Below are positions 51,908 through 62,056 of a stretch of DNA of 64,000 nt, piece by piece. Position 1 is the stretch's first letter. The number at the start of each line of letters is the position of its first letter. The notes under the pieces were generated by a model that worked only from the letters and a program-made list of their open reading frames with translations, had not been told where the DNA came from and did not search any database. The position numbers and the translations under genes are program-made. The stretch lies in NCBI GenBank assembly GCA_963837365.1, contig CAWIMW010000011.1, positions 107,818 through 171,817 of the forward strand, read 5' to 3'. This stretch comes from CAWBXL01 sp963837365. GTDB taxonomy: Bacteria > Acidobacteriota > Terriglobia > Terriglobales > Acidobacteriaceae.

Positions 51908-52019
51908 CACTTTACCCCCACACGTCTGCAACAAGGGTTGGAACTGTGCAGCAGTGACGGTGCACGGACGATCACAAATATACAATGCATCAACCAGCAA
52001 CCTACGGGAGAATTAACTT

Positions 52020-54767
52020 ATGATTTCAACGGTAGTCGCCGGGCAGGAAAGGACGGAACCGGGAATGGCAGAACGTGTAACAAAAAAGCAAAGTCTGGAC
52101 GCAATGTTTCACCCCGATTCCGTAGCCGTAATCGGAGCTACAGAACGTGCCGGCACGGTTGGGCGGACGGTTTTGCACAATCTTCTGAACCCTGCCTTTA
52201 AGGGGAAAGTCTATCCGGTCAATCCGCAGCGTCCCGAAGTTCTGGGGGCCAAAGCCTACAAGAGTGTGCGTGACATACCAGGGACTATCGACCTGGCGAT
52301 ACTGGCGACTCCCGCAGCCACCATTCCTGGATTAATTGGCGAGTGTATTGACGCAGGCGTCCTGTCAGCGGTTGTGATTTCCGCAGGCTTCCGCGAGCAC
52401 GGCGCGGTCGGCGCAGCATTGGAAAAGCAGGTCCAGGAACAGCTCCAGCGCAGCACCATGCGTTTGGTTGGCCCCAATTGCCTGGGAATCATGACTCCCG
52501 TGATTGGGTTGAATGCCACTTTCGGCAAGGATGTGCCCAAGGCCGGTACCGTTGCTTTCCTAAGCCAGAGCGGCGCGCTGCTTACAGCCATTCTGGATTG
52601 GAGCGAGAAAGAGCATGTCGGCTTCAGCGCGATTGTTTCCACCGGTTCCATGCTCGACGTGAACTGGGGCGATTTGATCTCCCACTTCGGCGATGACCCC
52701 CACACCAAGAGCATTCTGCTTTACATGGAGTCGGTCGGCGACGCGCGGTCGTTCATTTCAGCCGCGCGCGAGGTTGCGCTGACAAAACCGATCATCGTCA
52801 TCAAAGCCGGCAGGTCGGATGCTGCGTCCAAAGCGGCGGCGTCTCACACCGGCGCTCTTACGGGCAGTGACGACGTGCTTGATGCTGCATTCCACCGTTG
52901 CGGAGTACTGCGCGTGCAGAATATCTCTGACTTGTTCTACATGGCTGAGGTATTAGGCAAGCAGCCGCGCCCCAAAGGACCGAGGCTCACGATTCTTACC
53001 AACGCCGGCGGGCCGGGAGTGCTGGCCATCGACTCCCTGGTTGCCAACGGCGGCGAACCGGCGAAGCTCTCAGAGCCGACCCTAAATGCCTTAAATGAGT
53101 TTCTGCCGCCGCACTGGAGCCATGGCAATCCCATTGACGTTCTCGGCGATGCGGACTCGGAGCGTTATGCCAAGGCCATTGAAATCGCCGCCAAGGATCC
53201 TAACAGCGACGGGCTTCTGGCCGTACTTACTCCGCAAGGGATGACGGATCCCACGGACATCGCGGAACATTTAAAGCCTTACGCAACCGGTCTGGGCAAG
53301 CCGCTGCTTGCCAGCTGGATGGGTGGAACCAGCATCGAATCTGCGGATGCGATCCTGGGCAGTGCCGGCATTCCTACCTTTCCTTATCCCGATACCGCAG
53401 CCCGGGCGTTCATGTACATGTGGCGCTACAGCGACAATCTGCGCATGTTATATGAGACCCCGAGTTTGACCGAGGGCCCGGAGCTGGGCAACCAAGCCCG
53501 CGAAAATGTCCGCACGATCATCAACCGCTCGCTCAGTGCAGGACGAACACTGCTGAACGAGTTTGACTCGAAACAGTTGCTCGCGCAGTATGGCATTCCG
53601 ACCGTGGAGACGCGCATTGCCCGCAGTGAAGACGAAGCTGTCAAACATGCGCGCGAAATCGGGTATCCGATTGTTCTGAAACTGTTCTCCGACACCATTA
53701 CCCACAAGACCGATGTTGGCGGTGTAAAGCTGAACCTGGAGAATGAAGATGCGGTCAAAAACGCCTATCGGGCGATTCAGACATCAGTCGCAGAAAAAGC
53801 TGGCGCGGACAATTTTGGCGGAGTCACCGTCCAGCCCATGGCGAAACTCGATGGCTATGAACTCATCCTGGGCAGCAGCGTGGACCCGCAATTCGGGCCT
53901 GTGCTGCTTTTCGGTTCCGGCGGACAATTGGTCGAAGTTTACAAAGACAGCGCTTTGGCCCTGCCTCCGCTGAATACAACCCTGGCGCAACGCCTGATGG
54001 AGCAGACCCAAATTTATAAGGCGCTGAAGGGAGTGCGCGGACGCAAACCGGTGGACTTGAAAGCGCTCGAAGGCTTGCTGGTTCGCTTCAGCCAGTTGGT
54101 CGCGGAGCAGCCGTGGATCAAGGAAATTGACATCAATCCACTGCTGGCTTCCTCTGATCGCTTGCTGGCACTGGATGCCCGTGTCGTGTTGCAAGACCCG
54201 GCAACCAAGCCGGAAGATCTGCCCAAGACCGCAATTCGTCCATACCCATCGCAGTACGTTTCAGAGTGGAAGGACAAACAAGGCCTGTCGTATATCATCC
54301 GCCCCATTCGCGCGGAAGACGAGCCGCTGATGGTGAATTTTCACCACACGCTATCCGACCGCACCGTGTACCTGAGATATTTCGCTACCCTCAGCCTTAG
54401 CTCACGCATCGCCCATGAGCGCTTGCTGCGCATTTGTTTTGGCGACTATGAAAGAGAAATGGTGTTGGTCGCGGAACAACGCAAGGACGGCAAACCCAGA
54501 ATCGTGGGTGTAGGGCGGCTCAACAAGTTACGTGGACGCAAGGAGGCGGAAGTCGCCGTCCTGGTTTCTGACGAGCTACAGGGGCACGGCCTCGGGTCCG
54601 AATTGCTACGGCGAGTGATCGAGGTCGCGCGTGCCGAGAAGCTGACCCGCGTGCGTTCCGAGATGCTGCATGACAACATTGCCATGCAAGCCATTTCGAA
54701 GCGGCTGGGATTCAAGATGCAAAAGTACCAAGACCCAGGCTCAGTTTCTGCTGTGCTGGACCTGTAA
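52020..54767 (+). CDS. ADP-forming acyl-CoA synthetase fused to a GNAT acetyltransferase domain
   Basis: Four parts in Pat/YfiQ order over 915 residues: CoA-binding domain (SVAVIGATERAGTVGRTV), succinyl-CoA-synthetase-like domain (SQSGALLTAILDW), ATP-grasp (near 495-740, with KLFSDTITHKTDVGGV), and C-terminal GNAT (about 760-905, with VAVLVSDELQGHGLGSELL). In YfiQ/Pat the synthetase part is inactive and the protein acetylates lysines. Here SHTGAL (His276) keeps the His that ADP-forming synthetases phosphorylate, so both activities may exist. The start may be the ATG at 52065. It is followed by cydAB after 41 bp. Confidence 0.87.
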   Translation: MISTVVAGQERTEPGMAERVTKKQSLDAMFHPDSVAVIGATERAGTVGRTVLHNLLNPAFKGKVYPVNPQRPEVLGAKAYKSVRDIPGTIDLAILATPAATIPGLIGECIDAGVLSAVVISAGFREHGAVGAALEKQVQEQLQRSTMRLVGPNCLGIMTPVIGLNATFGKDVPKAGTVAFLSQSGALLTAILDWSEKEHVGFSAIVSTGSMLDVNWGDLISHFGDDPHTKSILLYMESVGDARSFISAAREVALTKPIIVIKAGRSDAASKAAASHTGALTGSDDVLDAAFHRCGVLRVQNISDLFYMAEVLGKQPRPKGPRLTILTNAGGPGVLAIDSLVANGGEPAKLSEPTLNALNEFLPPHWSHGNPIDVLGDADSERYAKAIEIAAKDPNSDGLLAVLTPQGMTDPTDIAEHLKPYATGLGKPLLASWMGGTSIESADAILGSAGIPTFPYPDTAARAFMYMWRYSDNLRMLYETPSLTEGPELGNQARENVRTIINRSLSAGRTLLNEFDSKQLLAQYGIPTVETRIARSEDEAVKHAREIGYPIVLKLFSDTITHKTDVGGVKLNLENEDAVKNAYRAIQTSVAEKAGADNFGGVTVQPMAKLDGYELILGSSVDPQFGPVLLFGSGGQLVEVYKDSALALPPLNTTLAQRLMEQTQIYKALKGVRGRKPVDLKALEGLLVRFSQLVAEQPWIKEIDINPLLASSDRLLALDARVVLQDPATKPEDLPKTAIRPYPSQYVSEWKDKQGLSYIIRPIRAEDEPLMVNFHHTLSDRTVYLRYFATLSLSSRIAHERLLRICFGDYEREMVLVAEQRKDGKPRIVGVGRLNKLRGRKEAEVAVLVSDELQGHGLGSELLRRVIEVARAEKLTRVRSEMLHDNIAMQAISKRLGFKMQKYQDPGSVSAVLDL

Positions 54768-54808
54768 TCCGGTGGCAATCCCGGTAAAATCCTTTAAAGA
54801 GCTCGCTC

Positions 54809-56167
54809 ATGGACGCTTTACTGCTGCACCGAATTCATTTTGGGTTTACTGTCACTTTCCATTACTTATTCCCCCAGTTGACCATGGGGCTGGCGTTGCT
54901 GATCGTTGTCCTCAAGACGGTCGCAATCCGCAGTAAGAACGAACGCTACAACGAGGCTGCGAGGTTTTGGGCAAAAATCTTCGCGGTGAACTTCCTGCTC
55001 GGCGTGGTGACGGGGATTCCTATGGAATTCCAGTTCGGCACCAACTGGTCGCAATTTGCCCGAACCACGGGCGGAGTCATCGGCCAGCCTCTGGCCATGG
55101 AAGGCGTATTTTCCTTTTTCCTGGAGTCGGCATTCCTCGGGCTCTTCCTGTTCGGCGAGAAGCGTTTGTCGGCTTGGGGACACTGGGCGTCAGCCTTTCT
55201 GGTCTTTGTGGGTTCGTGGATATCCGGGTTCTTCATCATCGTGACCAACGCCTGGATGCAGCACCCGGTTGCCTACCGGGTGTTGCCGAATGGCGTGTAT
55301 GAGGTCACCAGCTTCTGGGGACTGCTGACCAATCCCTGGGCCCTGCTGCAATACGCGCACAACATGTCCGGCGCGGTGATTACTGGAGCATTTGTGATGT
55401 CGGCGGTGGGTGCGTTTTTCCTCCTCGAGAACCGCTTCCCGGAGCACGGCAGAATTTTCGTGAAAGTCGGCGTGATTGCGGGAGCCATTTCCTGTGTGAC
55501 GCAGATTTTCCCCACCGGCGATTTGCACGGACGTTATATGGCAAAGCACCAGCCGGCAGCCGTGGCCGCGATGGAAGGGCTCTTCACCACGCAGAAGGGC
55601 GCGCCCATCGTGCTCATGGGACAGCCGGATGAAGTGAATCAGAAAATTGATAATCCGCTGGTGGTGAACGATGTTTTAAGTTTTCTGATCTACGGAACCA
55701 CTCGCGCCGAAGTCGCAGGGCTGGACCAAATTCCGCGCGACCAGTGGCCTTCTCCCCTGCCACTGCTTTTTTACAGTTATCACATCATGGCAGGACTGGG
55801 GACGTATTTCGTCGTTCTGATGCTTGCCGCAGTTTTTGCTCTCTGGCGCGGCAAGCTGTTTCACACGCGCTGGCTGTTGTGGCCGCTCATGCTCAGCTTT
55901 CCACTTCCATACATCGCCAATACTGCCGGATGGATGACGGCGGAGATTGGCCGCCAGCCATGGGTGGTATACGGACTGATTCGCACCACGCAGGGCTATT
56001 CAAAATACGTTTCCGCCGGCAACGGACTTTTTACGCTGCTGGGTTTTATGGGCATGTACACCGTGCTCTCGGTTCTCTTTATTGTTCTGGTGTATCGAAT
56101 CATCAGCAAAGGCCCGGTGATTCAAGCGGTGACTGCCCCCGAAGGCACGCCGATGACGATGGCTTGA
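54809..56167 (+). CDS. cydA: cytochrome bd quinol oxidase subunit I, short Q-loop type
   Basis: Quinol oxidase subunit that holds haems b558, b595 and d; it reduces oxygen with high affinity without pumping protons. The conserved N terminus (LLHRIHFGFTVTFHYLFPQLT) provides His18, equivalent to the b595 ligand. Later segments MEFQFGTNW and GRQPWVVYG are typical. At 452 residues it lacks the long Q-loop insertion of E. coli CydA (about 522), as in the cyanide-insensitive (CioA) group. It is probably an operon with cydB, 9 bases downstream, and perhaps with the synthetase gene upstream. Confidence 0.95.
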   Translation: MDALLLHRIHFGFTVTFHYLFPQLTMGLALLIVVLKTVAIRSKNERYNEAARFWAKIFAVNFLLGVVTGIPMEFQFGTNWSQFARTTGGVIGQPLAMEGVFSFFLESAFLGLFLFGEKRLSAWGHWASAFLVFVGSWISGFFIIVTNAWMQHPVAYRVLPNGVYEVTSFWGLLTNPWALLQYAHNMSGAVITGAFVMSAVGAFFLLENRFPEHGRIFVKVGVIAGAISCVTQIFPTGDLHGRYMAKHQPAAVAAMEGLFTTQKGAPIVLMGQPDEVNQKIDNPLVVNDVLSFLIYGTTRAEVAGLDQIPRDQWPSPLPLLFYSYHIMAGLGTYFVVLMLAAVFALWRGKLFHTRWLLWPLMLSFPLPYIANTAGWMTAEIGRQPWVVYGLIRTTQGYSKYVSAGNGLFTLLGFMGMYTVLSVLFIVLVYRIISKGPVIQAVTAPEGTPMTMA

Positions 56168-56176
56168 GGAGCAAGG

Positions 56177-57223
56177 ATGGGATTCATCTGGTTCTGGATT
56201 GTCGCAGTCATGATGGTTGCGTACGTCGTGTTCGATGGCTTCGACCTGGGTGTGGGCATTCTGCATCTGTTCCTGGCGAAAACCGAGCAGGAAAAACAAC
56301 TCATGCTGCGTACCATCGGGCCGGTATGGGATGGGAATGAAGTCTGGCTACTGGCTGGCGGCGGAACTCTTTACTTTGCGTTCCCTCTGCTTTATGCCTC
56401 AGCCTTCAGCGGGTTTTATCTTGCACTGATGATCGTTCTCTGGCTGCTGATCGGGCGCGGTGTAGCCGTCGAACTGCGGATGCAGATCCCCATGGGAGTG
56501 TGGAAGACATTTTTCGACGGAGTTTTCTTCATCTCCAGCGCGTTGCTGGCGATTTTCTATGGCGCGGCTCTGGCCAACGTCATTCGCGGCGTCCCGCTCA
56601 ACGCCGAGGGCTATTTCTTCCTGCCGCTGTGGACCAACTGGCGCGTCGGCCCGCAGCCCGGCATTTTGGATTGGTACACAGTCATCGGCGGACTGATGGC
56701 GCTGGTTGCGCTCGGCGTCCACGGAGCGCTCTATCTCGCGGTGAAGACCGAAGCGGAGTTGCAGCAACGCGCTCGCAAGGCATTTCGCTATCTTTGGATA
56801 GTGCTCCTGCCATTGACCATGGTCAGCCTGCCCGCCTCGGTTATCGCACGCGCTGACACGCTGGTGAACTACCGCAACTACCCGCTGACCTACGCGGTGC
56901 CGTTCGCGGTTGTGTTCTCTCTTCTGGGGATGATGTACTTCAACCGCAACTCTGATGACAAAAAAGCCTTCGCCTGTTCGTGCGCGTTTCTAACCGTTAT
57001 GCTGGTCGGCGCAGCGATTGGCCTGTATCCGCGTCTGCTCCCCGCCACGACCGGATCGTCCCATGACATCACCATCGTCAATGCGCTCTCCGGCCCGCAC
57101 ACCCTGCATGTGGGATTGATCTGGTGGTCTCTGGGGATGGTGCTGGCCACCGGATATTTCATTTTTGTGTATCGCATGTTCCGCGGGAAGGTTTCGCTGG
57201 AGGGCGGAGGGTACGAGCACTGA
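56177..57223 (+). CDS. cydB: cytochrome bd quinol oxidase subunit II
   Basis: 348-residue membrane partner of CydA. It begins MGFIWFWIVAVMMVAYVVF with DGFDLGVGIL, then WDGNEVWLLAGGGTLYFAFP, all characteristic of subunit II; eight to nine hydrophobic helices. AGGAGCAAGG precedes the ATG. I see no small CydX/CydY frame downstream: the 149 bp after the stop have no hydrophobic short frame with a good start. Confidence 0.95.
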   Translation: MGFIWFWIVAVMMVAYVVFDGFDLGVGILHLFLAKTEQEKQLMLRTIGPVWDGNEVWLLAGGGTLYFAFPLLYASAFSGFYLALMIVLWLLIGRGVAVELRMQIPMGVWKTFFDGVFFISSALLAIFYGAALANVIRGVPLNAEGYFFLPLWTNWRVGPQPGILDWYTVIGGLMALVALGVHGALYLAVKTEAELQQRARKAFRYLWIVLLPLTMVSLPASVIARADTLVNYRNYPLTYAVPFAVVFSLLGMMYFNRNSDDKKAFACSCAFLTVMLVGAAIGLYPRLLPATTGSSHDITIVNALSGPHTLHVGLIWWSLGMVLATGYFIFVYRMFRGKVSLEGGGYEH

Positions 57224-57372
57224 CGAAGCTTGCAGTGCCAGCAATCGCATCTCTGTTCCGCGATCTCTCCAAAGTCCAACCTCCAGCAAATGTGTGGGAC
57301 GCCAACCCGTGCGCGCGGTTGACGCACTTGCAGGCACATCATAAGATTCTCTCTCCTAATGGACATGGCATC

Positions 57373-60117
57373 GTGACCGGAGAGATCGTTTCCTACTACG
57401 GCATTCTGGAAAAGCTCGGCGCCGGAGGCATGGGCGAGGTCTATAAGGCTGAGGACACGCGCCTCAAGCGGTTCGTGGCGCTCAAATTCCTCCCCTCCGA
57501 GTTGGCTCGGGACGCGCAATCGCTGGAACGCTTTGAGCGTGAAGCGCAGGCAGCTTCCGGCCTGAATCATCCCAATATCTGCACCATCTACGATATCGGC
57601 GAACACTAGGGCCGGAATTTTATCGTGATGGAGTGCCTGGAAGGCGAAACGCTGAAGCACGCTATCGCTGCCGGCAGGTTGGAGATCGTGAAGATGCTCG
57701 ATCTTGCCATCGAGATCGCCGATGCGCTCGACGCCGCGCACCAGAAAGGCATCATTCATCGCGATATCAAACCGGCAAACATTTTCGTCACCACGCGCGG
57801 CCAGGCCAAGATTCTCGATTTCGGTTTGGCGAAATTGTCTATAGCTAGCGGCCGCGGGGCGGGTGAAACGTCGCTGCAATCGAACGACGCCGGAACCATT
57901 GCCGCCACAGCCGGTGATCTCACCAGTCCGGGCCTCGCGGTGGGCACGGCCGCGTATATGTCTCCCGAACAGGCGCGTGGGGAGAATGTGGATGCCCGCA
58001 GCGACCTCTTCAGCTTCGGCGTGGTTTTATACGAGATGGCGACCAGGCGGCAGCCCTTTTCCGGCACGACCACGGCGGTAATGTTCCACAAGATTCTGGG
58101 AGAAAATCCCACTCCCCCGGCGCAGCTTGATCCCACCCTACCACCCGAGTTCGACCGAATCGTCAGCAAGTGCCTAGAAAAGGACCGCGATCTTCGCTAT
58201 CAGGTCGCGTCTGAAGTTCGCGCTGATCTCAAGCGCCTGAAACGCGACACGAGTTCCGGGCGTATGGGAGCACTCCAGGAATCGCGCGGCACGCTGGATG
58301 CTTCCGCGACGGACGTCTCTGACCGCACAGCGATGAAGACACCGCCTGAAGCGAGCGCCGCGCGGGACACCTCCGATTCCCAAATGGTCGCCACCTTGGC
58401 CCGCCGCCATAAGAAAACCTTGTTCGCGGTGGGCGGAGCTGGGGTAATCGTCCTGGCGGTGCTCGCTTACCTGTTCCGGCCCACGCTGCCGTCGCCGTCG
58501 GTTTCCGGTTATACGCAGCTTACGAGTGATGCATCTCCCAAAGTTTTGTTTGGCACGGATGGCGCCAGGCTGTATCTCACCGGAGGCGGCGCCATCGGCG
58601 AGCCGGCGCAAATCTCGATCCATGGAGGAACCCTGGCGCCGGTCTCCATCAGTTCGCAAGGCACAACATACGGAATCTCAAGTGTCTCGCCGGACGGATC
58701 AAAACTGCTGGCTAGGGTGATGAGCGGCCTCAGCGCCGATTCCTCGCCTTTGTGGGCTGTGCCCACACTGGGAGGCTCGCCGACTCCCCTGGCGGATATC
58801 CAGGGCGCCGAGGGCGCGTGGTCGCCCGACGGCCAGAAGTTGGTTTACTTAAACGGCGATTCGCTCTACCTTGCCAACGCAGACGGAACGGGCTCGCGCG
58901 CACTGGTGAGATTGCCGGGTGTGCCCGCGATTGGCCCGAATATTACTACGGGCCCCGCATGGTCGCCGAACGGACAGGAACTCTCGCTCACCCTCACCGA
59001 CCCCAAAACGCAAATCAACCATCTATGGGGGCTCCTGGCAGATGGCACCAACCTCCACCAGATGTTTCCCGGCTGGCATGAAACCACGGGCGAGTGCTGC
59101 GGCACCTGGACGGCGGATGGCCAATATTTTGTTTTTGAGTCGCAAGGGCAGGTTTGGGCCCAGCGCCAGACGAGCAGCTTTCTATACAAAGTGAGCCGCG
59201 AGCCGGTGCAACTTACCGCTGGGACGTCTTCGTATCGCTACCCTGTGCCGGGGAAGGATGGCAAGACGATTTTTGCCGTGGCCGGTTTGCGCCGCGGAGA
59301 ACTTCAAAGCTACGACGCCAGGAGCAAAACCCTCCAATCTTTTCTGGGAGGCATTTCCGCGCAGGACGTCGCCTTCTCGAAAGACGGAGAGTGGGTTGCC
59401 TACGTTTCTTTTCCCGAGGGAACGCTCTGGCGAAGCAAACTGGACGGAACGGAAAAGCTACAGCTCAGCTCTCCACCGACTTACGCGATACTGCCCGGGT
59501 GGTCTCCCGACGGGAAGCAAATTGTGTTTTACGACCGGCAACTGAGCGCCCCGAGCCGGATTTATACAGTTTCACCCACGGGCGGCTCGCCGCAACTCTT
59601 GATGCCCAACCAGAGCGGCTCGCAAGCCGACCCGGTGTGGTCTCCCGATGGCAGTTTGTTGGCTTTCGGCGGAGCTGGGAATGAATCGGATGCTGCAATT
59701 CACGTCTTGAACATGAAGACTCGTGGGATCACGACACTGCCGGAGTCGCGGGGACTCTTTTCTCCTCGCTGGTCGCCGGACGGGCGATACATCGCTGCCT
59801 TGCAGATCGACTCTAGTGGACTCATGCTCTTCGATTTCAAAACCCAGAAGTGGACGATGCTGGGCAAGGGTTTGCTCGGCTATCCCAACTGGTCGCATGA
59901 CGGACGTTTCGTTTATTTCTTGCGGTTCTCCCCCAGCTCGGAGGTGGAGCGGGTATCCGTGCCCGGCGGAAACATCGAGCAGGTCGCGGACTTGAGCAAA
60001 GTTCAGGTGACAGGAGTCTTCAACTTCTGGTTCGGCCTCACTCCAGACGATGTGCCGCTGGTGCTCAAAGACATCGGCAGCCAGGAAATCGTCAGCATGG
60101 AGTGGCACCAACCGTAG
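57373..60117 (+). pseudogene. Ser/Thr kinase (PknB-type) with PD40 propeller, interrupted by an in-frame TAG
   Basis: Starts at GTG 57373 (MTGEIVSYYGILEKLG). The kinase domain has a G-loop GAGGMGEVYKA, Lys38 in VALKF, HRDIKPANI and DFGLAK near residue 150. One membrane helix follows near 347-365 and then eight PD40 units (WSPDGQKL, WSPNGQEL, FSKDGEWVA, WSPDGKQIV, WSPDGSLLA, WSPDGRYIA). Codon 79 is TAG (57607-57609) in IGEH-stop-GRNFIVM, where relatives have Glu or a similar residue; one change from GAG explains it. All else is intact on both sides, so this is a recent nonsense mutation, a sequencing error or readthrough. The ORF after it (GTG 57625) lacks the G-loop and Lys and could not be an active kinase. 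Confidence 0.88.
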
Positions 60118-60138
60118 AGGTGCCGAAGGAATCGTACG

Positions 60139-60170
60139 ACAGCGCTGAAGGGCATGCCCGGATGCGAAAA
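60139..60170. repeat. degenerate extra copy of a repeat end
   Basis: CAGCGCTGAAGGGCATGCCC and following bases resemble the right end of the element at 60311-60480, about 310 bp away, in direct orientation. Confidence 0.45.
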
Positions 60171-60310
60171 CCGGAGGCATTGGGCTAGGACGCACGCTGT
60201 TTTAGCTTGGTTCAGGAACTGGGGAACGTCCCGACTCTTCGCACAGTTTCGGTGTCTAAGTTTTCCTCCATCCCGAAGTTCCTGTCCGTTCACAGGTTGT
60301 AACGGTGATT

Positions 60311-60480
60311 CGTATCAGGGCATCGGCTTCAGCCGTGCCGAAGAGTCCGGCACAGATTTGTCTCGCGCCCACGGGGCGCAACTACCACGGGTGCGACGTC
60401 CTCCACAGTTCCGCCCTTTGGGCGCGAACCCAACTGACCGTTGACTCTGACAGCAGCGCTGAAGCGCATGCCCTGATACG
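60311..60480. repeat. small element with terminal inverted repeats
   Basis: About 170 bp. The left end CGTATCAGGGCATCGGCTTCAG... matches the reverse complement of the right end (CGCATGCCCTGATACG) over more than 20 of 27 bases. The interior is GC-rich with no coding. Together with the copy at 60139 it fills the 397-bp gap between the kinase and the PIN remnant. Confidence 0.6.
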
Positions 60481-60514
60481 AAACTAAGAACAAACAATCT
60501 CTCCGCCTGAGAAT

Positions 60515-60780
60515 ATGTCGCGGCGAGCTACGCATTCACAAACGGGACTTGGCCTGCTGGTCGAGAGGATTACTGGAGAGTGTAGTTTTTACGAAGCGGT
60601 CCTTTTCGATTTCGAAACCGCACATCACTTTGCGCGAATCCGAGGTCCGCTGGGCGTCCCTCCGGCGGACGCAATTCACCTGGCCTGCGCCGTCCGCGCC
60701 GGCACGGATTTGTTCTTGACGAACGACAAGAGACCGGTCGGCAAGTTTGTGCCGGGAATTCAGTTCATTTTGGGGCGTTG
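60515..60780 (+). pseudogene. PIN-domain (VapC-type) toxin, C-terminal remnant
   Basis: FYEAVLFDFETAHHFARIRG, PADAIHLACAVRAGTDLF and LTNDKR then GKFVPGIQFI are the C-terminal half of VapC-like PIN nucleases, including the acidic residues in PADAIH and TND. The N-terminal half with the first catalytic Asp is absent, and the repeat element at 60311-60480 lies where it should be. The frame runs on to 60934, but the similarity ends near 60780. No VapB gene is left. Confidence 0.7.
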
Positions 60781-60822
60781 GATACGCAGTTGTTCTGTAC
60801 TGTTAGCCACGCGGGCGTGGGG

Positions 60823-61449
60823 CTATCTTACATTCTTAAGATACAGACGTGACCTACAGTCCATACAACCGCCAACCGCGCCGGGACCTTGCGAGCTGGG
60901 TATTTCCGCGTCAAAAACCACATGCGCGTCGTAGTCTTCGCGCCAGGCATCGATTGGGAAAACGGCAACCATACCCTTTCCTTCGCCGGTAAATCCAAGC
61001 AGGTTTTTGTATTCCTGTGTCGCTTCGGTCACACTAATGGGATGCACCGCTTGAGCTGCGTCCTTGCTGTTATGCGGCAACAAGACGATCGTTTGAACAT
61101 TTGAGATATTCGTGCCTTGAAGCGCGTGTGACGGTATGAAGACCTGAATTTCAGGCTTGAGCATGTCTGGGGTGACGTCAGTTTCGGCAAACGCCTTGTA
61201 CTGCTTCTTGGCTGTATTGGCCGCGAGCGCGACCCTCAGGAAAGGTGTCGTATAAACCGCGAGCAAGGGAGGCCAACTCAAGCGTGCCTTCTCTTGAATT
61301 GTATATACCCATACATTCTTAGCCTTGCTGCCTACGGCTATGGCCTCGCGAATTCGTTCTGGGGACATGTCACGAATAATTTGTGCACGCGCGTCGGCTG
61401 CAATCAGCACGGTGACAACAAACATCAATGCTGACATTCGCCATATCAT
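60823..61449 (-). CDS. secreted hypothetical protein
   Basis: 208 residues with a signal peptide (LMFVVTVLIAADARAQ). Mature part: SPERIREAIAVGSKAKNVWVY, a VTPDMLKPEIQVFIPSHA strand-rich core and a C-terminal MDCRSRLYL. No domain recognised. Cys occurs only in GGCMDCRS. It is convergent with the PIN remnant and upstream of the 61520 gene on the other side. Confidence 0.55.
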   Translation of the reverse strand: MIWRMSALMFVVTVLIAADARAQIIRDMSPERIREAIAVGSKAKNVWVYTIQEKARLSWPPLLAVYTTPFLRVALAANTAKKQYKAFAETDVTPDMLKPEIQVFIPSHALQGTNISNVQTIVLLPHNSKDAAQAVHPISVTEATQEYKNLLGFTGEGKGMVAVFPIDAWREDYDAHVVFDAEIPSSQGPGAVGGCMDCRSRLYLKNVR

Positions 61450-61519
61450 ACCAATTCTCCTCGAACGGTCTCGCGAGACAATTGAAAAAACCTGGAAAGC
61501 TCCTCGAAACCGGAAATCT

Positions 61520-61966
61520 TCAGAATCTCAAGTCCTCTAATTGCAAGATAATTTTCTCAAGCCTTCTCTGGCGAAACACTTTGTCCTTAACAAATGCCCG
61601 TGCCTTCTTCTTGTTGTACGGTGGCAATTCGTAATAGAGGTCCCGAAATGCCTGGAGTAAGCCAGACTCCAAGTGGAGCCATGTCTTCATCGCCTTTCGC
61701 CCGCGCGAGGTCGCGATAAACACTCCGATTCTCTTAACGCCATGCAGCTTTTTGAAAGCCAAGCTGGCCTTATTGATAGCTGAGGTCGCAGGTCTTTCCC
61801 CACCGCCGCCAGTAGTACCTATGTAAATTATGTGCGAGCGTCGACCGCTTCGGTACTTATAAGATTTGTTGGCGACGAGAATATAAACCATTCTCCGTCT
61901 CCACTGTCTACTTCGCGTAATGGTCAAAAGCGACACAGGGGAACACTTCACCTTGAGCTTGCGCAT
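61520..61966 (-). CDS. hypothetical protein, possibly GIY-YIG-like
   Basis: 148 residues from the ATG at 61966 (MRKLKVKCSP), which has AGAGGTAG upstream. Two strand motifs VYILVANKSY and HIIYIGTTGGGGE, followed by Arg (ERPATS) and a Glu in HLESGLLQAF, loosely match the GIY-YIG nuclease order (GIY, YIG, Arg, Glu). The rest is Arg/Lys rich, which fits nucleic-acid contact. The first ten residues of the longer frame are Pro-rich and unlikely. Function unknown; the fold assignment is tentative. Confidence 0.5.
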   Translation of the reverse strand: MRKLKVKCSPVSLLTITRSRQWRRRMVYILVANKSYKYRSGRRSHIIYIGTTGGGGERPATSAINKASLAFKKLHGVKRIGVFIATSRGRKAMKTWLHLESGLLQAFRDLYYELPPYNKKKARAFVKDKVFRQRRLEKIILQLEDLRF

Positions 61967-62056
61967 AACTACCTCTTTTACTTTTGGGGGAGGGTGAGAT
62001 ATTGCCACAGGCGGGAGAACAATTCAATGCGTAGTCGGGTGCTGGGGCCTATCCAA

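Noticed and set aside
57607..57609. Pyrrolysine or other recoding of TAG in the kinase
   Set aside because: No recoding machinery or structure is visible, and one base change explains it more simply.
56890..57879. 329-residue minus-strand frame opposite cydB and the kinase
   Set aside because: It spans two well-supported plus-strand genes and has no recognisable domain.
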